Positions 1 through 6,499 of a stretch of 6,830 bases of DNA are shown here, piece by piece. Position 1 is the first letter of the stretch, and every line of letters starts with the position of its first letter. The DNA is from Azonexaceae bacterium (GTDB lineage Bacteria; Pseudomonadota; Gammaproteobacteria; Burkholderiales; Rhodocyclaceae), in the NCBI GenBank assembly GCA_009469685.1, contig SSTA01000044.1, positions 1-6,830 of the forward strand, in the 5' to 3' direction. The position numbers and the translations under genes were made by a program. The notes under the pieces are model-generated. The model was not told the origin of the DNA, did not search any database, and saw only the letters and a list, made by a program, of their open reading frames with translations.

Positions 1-1
1 G

Positions 2-1540
2 AAGGCCTGGTGGGGCGACGCGGCGACCAAGGAGACCGACTTCGCCTACGCCTACCTGCCCAAGCTGGCCGGTGCGTCGGACACCCTGTCGATCTTCAAC
101 GCCATGTTCGAGGGCAAGATCAACGGCTTCTTCTGTCAGGGCTTCAACCCCCTGGCCTCGGTGCCGAACAAGCGAAAGGTCGGTGACGCCCTGGCCAAGC
201 TGAAATACCTGGTGATCATGGATCCCCTGGCCACCGACACCTCGGAATTCTGGAAGCCCCACGGCGAGTTCAACGAGGTCGATCCGGGCAAGATCCAGAC
301 CGAAGTGTTCCGCCTGCCGACCTCGCTCTTCGCCGAAACCGCCGGCACTTTCACCAATTCCGGCCGCGTCGTGCAGTGGCGCTGGAAGGCGGCCGAGGCT
401 CCAGGCGACTCGAAGGACGACACCGAAATCCTGGCGGCCCTTTTCCTGAGGCTGAAGGACATGTACGCCAAGGACGGCGGCGCCTTCCCCGATCCCATCC
501 TCAAGCTCACCTGGGCCTATACCCAGCCGGCCAAACCCTCGCCGGAAGAGCTGCTGCGGGAGATCAACGGCAAGGCCCTGGCCGACGTGCTCGACCCCAA
601 GGACCCGACCAAGGTACTGGCCAAGGCTGGCGAACAGCTGGGCACCTTCGCCCACCTGCGCGACGACGGCACCACCACCTGCGGCAACTGGATCTACTGC
701 GGCGTCTGGTCCCAGGCCGGCAATAATTCGGCCCGGCGCGACAACAGCGACCCCTCCGGCCTCGGCCAGACCCTCAACTGGGGCTTCGCCTGGCCGGTGA
801 ATCGGCGCATCCTCTACAACCGCGCCTCGGCGGACCTCGCTGGCAAGCCCTGGGATCCCAAGCGGACGGTGCTCAAGTGGGCGGGCGACAAGTGGGTCGG
901 CAACGACGTCCCCGACATGCGCCCGGACGCCAAGCCGGAAGAGAACGTGATGCCCTTCATCATGAATCCGGAGGGCGTCGGCCGGCTCTTCAGCCGCGAG
1001 CTGATGGCGGAAGGACCCTTCCCCGAGCATTACGAGCCCTTCGAAACACCGCTCGACGCCAACCCCCTGCACCCGAAGAATCCCAAGGCCACGAGCAATC
1101 CGGCCGCCCGGGTGTACAAGGGCGACATGGAGGCCTTCGGCAAGGCCAAGGACTTCCCCTACGTGGCGACCACCTACCGCCTGACCGAGCACTTCCACTA
1201 CTGGACCAAGCAGAGCCTGATCAACGCCATCATGCAGCCGGAGCAGTTCGTGGAAATCGGCGAGGAACTGGCCAAGGAAAAGGGCATCGTCGCCGGCGAC
1301 AAGGTCAAGGTGCGCTCCAACCGGGGCTTCATCCGGGCCGTGGCGGTGGTGACCAAGCGCATCAAGGCCCTCGAGGTAGACGGCCGTAAGGTGCACACCG
1401 TCGGCATTCCCATCCACTTCGGATTCAAGGGTGCGACGAAGCCGGGCTTCCTCACCAACACCCTGACCCCCTTCGTGGGCGACGCCAATGTGCAGACGCC
1501 GGAGTACAAGGCGTTTCTCGTGAACATCGAGAAGGCCTGA
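2..1540 (+). CDS. fdnG: Formate dehydrogenase-N alpha (catalytic molybdopterin) subunit, C-terminal half, 5' truncated by window edge
   Basis: Seen: the frame is open from base 2 to the TGA at 1538-1540, giving 512 residues without a start, so the gene begins outside the window; the ATG at 104 is internal. Family members are about 1000 residues, so this is roughly the C-terminal half. The N-terminal Tat signal, the 4Fe-4S site and the (seleno)cysteine active site lie upstream and cannot be judged. Recognisable segments are [12 protein letters not shown], the [20 protein letters not shown] region, and a C-terminal molybdopterin-dinucleotide-binding domain from about base 1157 ([31 protein letters not shown]). 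The tail [18 protein letters not shown] is almost identical to my memory of E. coli FdnG/FdoG. Known role: periplasmic oxidation of formate to CO2 at a bis-MGD molybdenum (or tungsten) centre, with electrons passed to the beta subunit. The beta gene follows 11 bases later, so they are co-transcribed. FdnG versus FdoG cannot be distinguished. Confidence 0.96.
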   Translation, partial: KAWWGDAATKETDFAYAYLPKLAGASDTLSIFNAMFEGKINGFFCQGFNPLASVPNKRKVGDALAKLKYLVIMDPLATDTSEFWKPHGEFNEVDPGKIQTEVFRLPTSLFAETAGTFTNSGRVVQWRWKAAEAPGDSKDDTEILAALFLRLKDMYAKDGGAFPDPILKLTWAYTQPAKPSPEELLREINGKALADVLDPKDPTKVLAKAGEQLGTFAHLRDDGTTTCGNWIYCGVWSQAGNNSARRDNSDPSGLGQTLNWGFAWPVNRRILYNRASADLAGKPWDPKRTVLKWAGDKWVGNDVPDMRPDAKPEENVMPFIMNPEGVGRLFSRELMAEGPFPEHYEPFETPLDANPLHPKNPKATSNPAARVYKGDMEAFGKAKDFPYVATTYRLTEHFHYWTKQSLINAIMQPEQFVEIGEELAKEKGIVAGDKVKVRSNRGFIRAVAVVTKRIKALEVDGRKVHTVGIPIHFGFKGATKPGFLTNTLTPFVGDANVQTPEYKAFLVNIEKA

Positions 1541-1551
1541 GGAGAACTGGA

Positions 1552-2436
1552 ATGGCACTGCAATCCCTAGACATCAAACAGCGCTCCGCCACCACTACCC
1601 CGGCGCCCCAGGCCCGGCAAACGGTGGAGGTCGCCAAGCTCATCGACGTTTCCGCCTGCATCGGCTGCAAGGCCTGCCAGGTCGCGTGCATGGAGTGGAA
1701 CGACGTGCGCGACGAGGTGGGCCACTGCCACGGCGTCTACGACAATCCGATGGATCTCACGGAAAACTCGTGGACAGTGATGCGCTACTCCGAGGTGGAA
1801 CAGAACGGCAAGCTGGAATGGCTGATCCGCAAGGACGGCTGCATGCACTGCGCCGACCCGGGATGCCTCAAGGCCTGCCCGGCCCCCGGCGCCATCATCC
1901 AGTACAGCAACGGCATCGTCGATTTCCACCAGGAAAACTGCATCGGCTGCGGCTACTGCGTCACCGGCTGCCCCTTCAACATCCCGCGCATTTCCAAGAA
2001 GGACAGCAAGGCCTACAAGTGCACCCTGTGCTCCGACCGGGTGGCGGTGAATCAGGCGCCGGCCTGCGCCAAGGTCTGCCCGACCGGGGCCATCCAGTTT
2101 GGCAGCAAGGAGGACATGAAGGACTACGCCGAGCATCGGATCGCCGATCTCAAGGAGCGGGGCTTCGACAAGGCCGGGCTGTACGATCCGGAAGGGGTCG
2201 GTGGCACCCATGTGATGTACGTGCTGCACCACGCCGACCAGCCCAGCCTGTACGCCGGTCTGCCGGCCAATCCGTCGATCAGCCCGCTGGTGTCCCTGTG
2301 GAAGGGGTTCAGCAAACCCCTCGCCACGCTGGCCCTGGCCGGGGTGGCCCTGGGTAGCCTCTTCCACTACGTCACCAAGGGACCCAACGAGGTCTCCAAG
2401 GAGGTAGAGGACGAGATCGAAAAGGAGGATGTATGA
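1552..2436 (+). CDS. fdnH: Formate dehydrogenase-N beta subunit, four [4Fe-4S] ferredoxin with membrane anchor
   Basis: The protein has 294 residues, the same length as I recall for E. coli FdnH. All sixteen cluster ligands are present in four groups: C36/39/42/46, C97/100/105/109, C130/133/136/140 and C157/160/172/176, enough for four [4Fe-4S] clusters. A single hydrophobic helix at about residues 256-273 ([18 protein letters not shown]) anchors the C-terminus, followed by an acidic tail rich in E, K and D. There is no signal peptide; in this family the subunit is exported together with the alpha subunit by the Tat pathway. It conducts electrons from the molybdenum site to heme b of the gamma subunit. 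The ATG at 1552 is supported by GGAG at 1541-1544 with 7 bases of spacing, and the segment [17 protein letters not shown] is in the expected N-terminal place. The stop TGA (2434-2436) overlaps an ATG at 2433, described separately. Confidence 0.97.
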   Translation: MALQSLDIKQRSATTTPAPQARQTVEVAKLIDVSACIGCKACQVACMEWNDVRDEVGHCHGVYDNPMDLTENSWTVMRYSEVEQNGKLEWLIRKDGCMHCADPGCLKACPAPGAIIQYSNGIVDFHQENCIGCGYCVTGCPFNIPRISKKDSKAYKCTLCSDRVAVNQAPACAKVCPTGAIQFGSKEDMKDYAEHRIADLKERGFDKAGLYDPEGVGGTHVMYVLHHADQPSLYAGLPANPSISPLVSLWKGFSKPLATLALAGVALGSLFHYVTKGPNEVSKEVEDEIEKEDV

Positions 2437-2555
2437 AGACCTGTCCCCCGTCCCCTTTCCCGCGGAAAGGGGTGATTTCGGTTCAGCCGCCGAGCGGCTT
2501 CCATGTCGTTGAATCGTCGCCTCCTTGGGGCGGCCCTACGGAGGCGACACCATGA
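2433..2555 (+). CDS. Candidate 40-residue leader/coupling ORF between beta and gamma genes
   Basis: Seen: an ATG at 2433-2435 overlaps the stop of the beta gene as ATGA. The frame stays open for 40 codons and ends with TGA at 2553-2555, which overlaps the ATG of the gamma gene (2552-2554), again as ATGA. AAAGGAGG at 2421-2428 lies 4 bases upstream, a strong but rather close Shine-Dalgarno that is also coding sequence for the beta C-terminus. The predicted peptide begins [13 protein letters not shown], is proline-rich and has no recognisable domain, signal or membrane segment. Third-position GC is about two thirds (27 of 40 codons), lower than in the flanking genes, which argues against long-standing protein selection. 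It may act only as a translated link between fdnH and fdnI. It could also be a chance frame through an intergenic palindromic repeat. Confidence 0.35.
   Translation: MKTCPPSPFPRKGVISVQPPSGFHVVESSPPWGGPTEATP
2452..2472. repeat. Perfect 9-bp palindromic hairpin, REP-like
   Basis: CCCCTTTCC (2452-2460), a CGC loop and GGAAAGGGG (2464-2472) form a perfect 9-bp stem with a 3-base loop in the fdnH-fdnI gap. No run of T follows, so it is not a typical intrinsic terminator. The pattern of C-rich and G-rich arms around a CGC loop resembles short dispersed palindromes common in GC-rich proteobacteria. It could stabilise the upstream mRNA or lower expression of the gamma gene. A second, weaker hairpin lies at 2485-2499 (AGCCGC, loop CGA, GCGGCT). 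Confidence 0.7.
2516..2548 (+). promoter_or_regulatory. Stem-loop burying the fdnI ribosome binding site
   Basis: GTCGCCTCC (2516-2524) is exactly complementary to GGAGGCGAC (2540-2548), with a 15-base loop that can itself pair through GGG (2528-2530) and CCC (2534-2536). The 3' arm contains GGAG at 2540-2543, the only plausible Shine-Dalgarno for the gamma ATG at 2552 (8 bases away). In the folded RNA this site is fully paired, so initiation should be weak unless something opens the stem. A ribosome reading the 40-codon frame that ends on the gamma start codon would do this. The pairing is seen directly; the control role is inferred. Confidence 0.6.
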
Positions 2556-3172
2556 TCCGCGATCCCAAAGACCTGCAACGCTACTCGGCGTCCGAGCGGG
2601 CCAATCACTGGGTGGTGGGCATCAGCTTCATCCTGCTCGCCCTCTCCGGTCTGGCCTTCTTCCACCCCGCCTTCTTTCCGCTGACCCAATTGTTCGGCGG
2701 CGGGGTCTGGACCCGTATCCTGCACCCCTTCATCGGCGTGCTGATGGCGGTGAGCTTTTTGGCCCTCTTCCTGCGCTTCAAACATCTCAACGCCATGACG
2801 CCGGCCGACAAGGCATGGCTCTCAAGAGTCGGAGAGATGGTCAATGGCGATGATCACGCCATGCCGGAACAGGGCAAATACAACGGCGGCCAAAAGGCGC
2901 TCTTCTGGGCATTGGCCCTTTGCATGCTGTTGATGACGGTGTCCGGCATCCTCATCTGGCGCGCCTACTTCGGCTTCGACATCACCCTGGTGCGCCTGGG
3001 GGCCGTCGTCCATGCCGCCACCGGCGCCGTGGTGATCGCCCTCATCATGGTCCATGTGTACGCCGCCATCTGGGTCAAGGGCACCCTCCGCGCCATGTGG
3101 TACGGGACGGTAACCCGGGCCTGGGCCAAACAGCATCACCGGGGTTGGTACCGGCAGGTGACGGGGAAGTAA
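2552..3172 (+). CDS. fdnI: Formate dehydrogenase-N gamma subunit, cytochrome b556
   Basis: The protein has 206 residues, close to the roughly 210-220 usual in the family. I chose the ATG at 2552 because GGAG lies 8 bases upstream and the protein then starts [20 protein letters not shown], the usual N-terminus just before the first helix. Four membrane segments are visible at about residues 20-38, 56-76, 115-136 and 149-175. Candidate heme b ligands are H19 (ANHW), H58 (LHPFIG), H154 (VVHAATG) and H168 (MVHVYAA), matching the four-histidine diheme arrangement known from E. coli FdnI. The YNGGQK stretch (110-115) corresponds to the conserved quinone-site region. The subunit takes electrons from the beta subunit and reduces menaquinone or ubiquinone near the cytoplasmic face, generating proton motive force. 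It is the last gene of the operon here: no fdhE, other maturation gene or selenocysteine gene follows, and the next gene is convergent. Confidence 0.95.
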   Translation: MIRDPKDLQRYSASERANHWVVGISFILLALSGLAFFHPAFFPLTQLFGGGVWTRILHPFIGVLMAVSFLALFLRFKHLNAMTPADKAWLSRVGEMVNGDDHAMPEQGKYNGGQKALFWALALCMLLMTVSGILIWRAYFGFDITLVRLGAVVHAATGAVVIALIMVHVYAAIWVKGTLRAMWYGTVTRAWAKQHHRGWYRQVTGK

Positions 3173-3466
3173 AGCGGGATGGGTCGAGTTTGCGGGCTCG
3201 GCCCCCTCCTGTAATTCGCGGCCTTCGGCCAGGACGGTTCGTCCAGCTTGGCGTCGCGGGGGCGCTCCCTTCAATGGCCCCAGATACCCCTTGAATTGGC
3301 TCTGAAATTCCTACCGCCACCCTCAGATCAAATTTGTCGGCGCCTTGCTGGGTGTATTCGACGACCGAGGAAATGGTCTGGTCAATAAGAGAGGCAAGGC
3401 CCTAGGCGTCGAATTTCTCAGGGGCGCCCTCGCCAGGTAGTAAGGCTGGCCCCCTTGGGTGTGGGT
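3173..3466. other. Convergent intergenic region between fdnI and the caspase gene
   Basis: This 294-base stretch separates two converging genes. No hairpin followed by a T-run was found on either strand. The short stems present are GGGC-TCG-GCCC at 3194-3204, GGCC-TTC-GGCC at 3220-3230 and GCCAG/CTGGC at 3432-3450. The part from about 3290 to 3440 is visibly richer in A/T than its surroundings. It can be read as protein in codon-aligned frames on both strands: + strand 3306-3440 (44 residues then TAG, no ATG), and - strand from 3401 downward, directly after an in-frame TAG at 3404-3402. Either could be the remnant of a decayed gene, but neither has a start with a ribosome binding site, and I recognise no family with confidence. 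Confidence 0.5.
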
Positions 3467-6400
3467 TCAGCGGGCGACTTCGGCGATAGGGAAGTCGGGC
3501 ACCGTGAACAACACGGGGGTGACCGGAGTTTGCAGGCCCTCGGTCAGTTCTGCCACCCGATCGGCGACGTAGGCGTCGAGCTGCTTGTAGGTAACGCGCC
3601 CGCGGCGCTTGAAATCGGCCCCGCCTCGCAGGCCCTCGATGAGCGCCTTGGTGAAGGCCCCGTTTCCCCAATCTGCATTCTCCAGAGATTCCTGGTCTCC
3701 CGAAGACGAGGCGAAGACGATGATGTTGTTCTCGGCACTGGCAATTTCATTGATTGCCGCGGAGTTGTTGCGGGTGAAGCCGGTCGCCAACCCGCCGAGG
3801 ACGTTACCCGCATGGCAGGTATCTACGAAGAGCAGATTGCGCCCCGGAAGTTCGGCCAGAGCTTGGCGAATCTTGCGGAAAGACACGCCGGTGTCGGGAA
3901 GGCGCTTGAGGTCAGCGTCGCGACCCATGAAGTAGTAGCCGCTGCGCGGATCGTTGATGCCGTGTCCGGCCAGGAAGACAAAGGTGGTGTCCTCGGGCCT
4001 GACCAATCCGACGAGACCGTCTAGCGCCTTTTCGGTTGCCAGTTTCCCGGCCTCACGATCGGTCAGCAAGTGCAATTCCACCTTTTCGTACAAGCGTCCC
4101 TGCTGACCGGAAAAAAGCTGGCCAAAATCCCGCGCATCTTTGGCTGCCAGGTTGAGACGGTAGCGGGGATTGTCGTATTCCGAAACACCGATCGCCAGGA
4201 TGCGCAGCGTGCCACGGCCGATAGCGGTCTTTTGCCCGGCGTAGCGTACCCGCACGACCTTGGGCACGGAACTGCCCCAGCGATTTTCGGCGACGATCTG
4301 GATTTCGGCATCTTCCGGCGGGATCTGCACGTGCAGCATCTGCTCTTCGCTTGCCACATTGGCGTGCAGACCGCGGGCCGTGCGGCCAGCCGATATGACC
4401 CGGCTGTAGAGTCGGGTAACGGGGGCTCCGGGAGGGGTATGCACGCGCAGTTTGATAGTCAGGCCAGGCTGAGTGGCCGTGGCTTCGAATCCGGGGCTGA
4501 GGATGTCCACGGTCGGTGGCAGCTGATCGAGCTGGGGGGCGGCGATGGCGACTGATTCCGGGGGCAATATTTCGGCTGGGGAGGACGGGACGGTAAGCGC
4601 AACCGGCGGCGGTGACGACCCGCCTCGCTCGGAGGCTATAGCCTGAACGGCAGCGGCGACATCGCCTCGGGCCAGGACTTCGCGGGCAAGCCCCGGGGCC
4701 AGAAACTGGGTCCTGAAGCGGGACATGGGGAAGAATTCGGGGAGTTGCGCTGCGTTTTGGCTCACTACCCAGCCCCCCAGGTCCTCACCTCCGGTACTGG
4801 CGTCGTAGTAGCCGTTTTCGGCGATTGCAAGCCACTTGCGCTCGTTAGGCTGCAAGTAGTACGTCAGTAGGACAACCCCATCGCGGCCGCGAATGACGCG
4901 CAGAAGTCCGTCAGCGGTCGCAACGATCACAATATCTCTGGATTCGATCAGGTTGATGCCAACCACGTCGGCTCCCAATTGCCGGACCCACATCATCAGG
5001 CTCTGTCGGGCCGGATAGCGGGGCCCGGAGGGCACTCCGGCAGTCGCCTTGTAGAGCCGCCCGGCATCGCTGCCATAGTAAAAATTATCGACAGCGGAAT
5101 GCACGGTGGCCGACAGGGAGCGCTCGCCCCGACTCTTGAAGGGGAAATAGTTGCCATTGGCGGATCCATTGGCGGAATTCCGCCACGCCAGCAAATTCAG
5201 TCCGCGCCGTCCAGTCAGGGGCTCTCGCCAGCCAGAAATCGCGGATACCGGAGAAAATCGCCCACTCGGCAGATGAAAGGCAGTGTCCTGTATGCCCTCG
5301 CGGCCTTCGTAGGGAAGGCTGACCCATTCTCCGTCAGTCGATACCCGCAGACGGTCCGGCTGGGTGCGCAGGGCGACGGCATTGGCAGCGTGACGCCAGC
5401 GAATCGTTCCGTTCGCCTCCAAGAGCGCGACACTGCCGTTGTCGCTGACGTAGGCCACGCGGCCATCGGCGAAGGCGACGAGATCGTTGATCACCGCATC
5501 GGGAAGGCGGCTTTCGTGATGGAGCGCGAGCAATCCACCCGCATCATAGACGCGCAGGAACCCCGGGCCGCCTGTTTCGGCAGAAGCGGCCAGCCAGTAG
5601 CGACCCGCGGAGGCGCGGCGGATGATGCCTAGGGGCTGGCCCTCGGGCAGTTGCATACTACCTCGCTGTTCGGCGAGGTCGGCCGCCGAGTAGATCCCAC
5701 TGCCGGCCAGTTCCAGGCCGTGGCCGTCCGCCGCCCAGGCCAGGCGGGAAGCGCTGTGGCGTTGAATGTCGGCCCTGGCCACACGAAGGAAGCGTCCTCC
5801 TTCGTTAGCATAGACGGCGATTTGCCCCAGCCCAGGCGCTTCCTGAGTCCCTACCGCCAAGCGCCCCCCGGGACCAAAGGCAAGGTCGCTGACGACACCG
5901 CTACTCAGCGGGTCGGCAAAAACCTCATGCCAGTCCGTCGTACGGTAGATGCGCAAGCCGGTCTCGATCGCGTTGCCCCCGACATGGGCGGAGGCGATCA
6001 AACCGGCGAGGTCGCCGACGGCGCTTTGCGTGACTTCCCTGGGTCCTGCAAATCCGATCGCCAGCAGGCTACCGTCGGGAGAGAAGGCGAGGCTGCCGAC
6101 ACGGGCATGGAGACGACCCAGCGCACGAACGATCTGACCGGTGCGCAAGGCGATGACGAGTACGGCGCCTTCGCCGGCGCTGCTTACGTCGCCGCCCACG
6201 GCCAGCCATTCGCCGTCAGGGGAAAGCGCCAAAGCATGGATGCGGTCGTCGCCATTCGGCAGAACCCAGCGCTGCACAGGACGTCCGCTGGCCGTTTCCC
6301 AGAGGCGCACCGTGTGGTCGAAGCCCGCGGTCACCAGATGGCGTTCGTCTGCCGTCAGAGCCACCCGCAGTATGCGTCCAACATGTGTCGGTGAGTCGAT

Positions 6401-6499
6401 GTGGAAGAGAGGGACGCTTTCACTGGCCAAGACTGGCGTCAGCCAACTCAGGAAGAGCAGGACGAGGGTACTGCGGAAGTGCGCAAGGCAGCGTGGCAT
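3467..6499 (-). CDS. Exported WD40-propeller / caspase-like (peptidase C14) protease
   Basis: The product has 1010 residues. Residues 1-25 form a signal peptide: basic start with R3 and R9, hydrophobic TLVLLFLSWLTPVLA, likely cut after A25. Residues about 30-550 hold WD40-like blades; the clearest are 39-72 (TAGFDHTVRLWE), 85-122 (LALSPDGEWLAVGG) and 132-186 (LAFSPDGSLLAIGF), later ones degenerate. Residues 556-600 carry the GYYDAS segment typical of bacterial WD40-caspases. A proline-rich linker (about 625-662) and an Ig-like beta domain (661-753) precede the C14 domain (764-1003). The catalytic dyad is intact: H846 in LAGHGI and C895 in VDTCHAGN; the codons at 3964-3962 (CAC) and 3817-3815 (TGC) were checked. 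The aspartate at 893 is typical of metacaspase-like enzymes that cleave after Arg or Lys. C895 is the only cysteine in the mature protein. The ATG at 6499 is kept because it alone yields the signal peptide, although no clear Shine-Dalgarno precedes it. The substrate is unknown; the propeller probably binds partner proteins in the periplasm. Confidence 0.93.
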   Translation of the reverse strand: MPRCLAHFRSTLVLLFLSWLTPVLASESVPLFHIDSPTHVGRILRVALTADERHLVTAGFDHTVRLWETASGRPVQRWVLPNGDDRIHALALSPDGEWLAVGGDVSSAGEGAVLVIALRTGQIVRALGRLHARVGSLAFSPDGSLLAIGFAGPREVTQSAVGDLAGLIASAHVGGNAIETGLRIYRTTDWHEVFADPLSSGVVSDLAFGPGGRLAVGTQEAPGLGQIAVYANEGGRFLRVARADIQRHSASRLAWAADGHGLELAGSGIYSAADLAEQRGSMQLPEGQPLGIIRRASAGRYWLAASAETGGPGFLRVYDAGGLLALHHESRLPDAVINDLVAFADGRVAYVSDNGSVALLEANGTIRWRHAANAVALRTQPDRLRVSTDGEWVSLPYEGREGIQDTAFHLPSGRFSPVSAISGWREPLTGRRGLNLLAWRNSANGSANGNYFPFKSRGERSLSATVHSAVDNFYYGSDAGRLYKATAGVPSGPRYPARQSLMMWVRQLGADVVGINLIESRDIVIVATADGLLRVIRGRDGVVLLTYYLQPNERKWLAIAENGYYDASTGGEDLGGWVVSQNAAQLPEFFPMSRFRTQFLAPGLAREVLARGDVAAAVQAIASERGGSSPPPVALTVPSSPAEILPPESVAIAAPQLDQLPPTVDILSPGFEATATQPGLTIKLRVHTPPGAPVTRLYSRVISAGRTARGLHANVASEEQMLHVQIPPEDAEIQIVAENRWGSSVPKVVRVRYAGQKTAIGRGTLRILAIGVSEYDNPRYRLNLAAKDARDFGQLFSGQQGRLYEKVELHLLTDREAGKLATEKALDGLVGLVRPEDTTFVFLAGHGINDPRSGYYFMGRDADLKRLPDTGVSFRKIRQALAELPGRNLLFVDTCHAGNVLGGLATGFTRNNSAAINEIASAENNIIVFASSSGDQESLENADWGNGAFTKALIEGLRGGADFKRRGRVTYKQLDAYVADRVAELTEGLQTPVTPVLFTVPDFPIAEVAR
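5154..5177. repeat. Two-copy 12-bp tandem repeat inside the caspase gene
   Basis: CCATTGGCGGAT (5154-5165) is followed directly by CCATTGGCGGAA (5166-5177), identical at 11 of 12 positions. On the - strand it encodes the four-residue repeat SANG-SANG at about residues 442-449, in a loop-like part of the degenerate propeller region. The unit is a multiple of three, so copy changes would keep the frame. It looks like a recent in-frame slippage duplication. Confidence 0.8.

Noticed and set aside
1567..2367. 266-codon frame on the - strand opposite the beta subunit gene
   Set aside because: It is a codon-aligned shadow of a gene with sixteen conserved cluster cysteines; its own product is low-complexity and matches no family I know.
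2452..2472. The perfect 9-bp hairpin as an intrinsic terminator between beta and gamma genes
   Set aside because: It is followed by TGATTTCGG and not a T-run, and termination here would cut off an essential subunit of the complex.
2525..2551. TTG at 2525 as the start of the gamma subunit, adding nine residues
   Set aside because: It has no Shine-Dalgarno in front of it and lies inside the hairpin loop. The ATG at 2552 has GGAG 8 bases upstream and gives the usual family N-terminus.
1..3172. Formate dehydrogenase and caspase genes as one linked defence system
   Set aside because: The genes converge, have separate promoters and belong to unrelated processes. Nothing in the sequence ties the respiratory complex to the protease beyond being adjacent.
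3220..3230. GGCCTTCGGCC hairpin after fdnI as an intrinsic terminator
   Set aside because: The stem is only 4 bp and no T-run follows on either strand.
5651..6394. 247-codon frame on the + strand opposite the caspase gene, and similar frames at 4979-5632 and 3455-4024
   Set aside because: They lie antisense to a well-supported coding region with signal peptide, WD40 and C14 motifs; their products show no motifs and are typical of GC-rich shadow frames.
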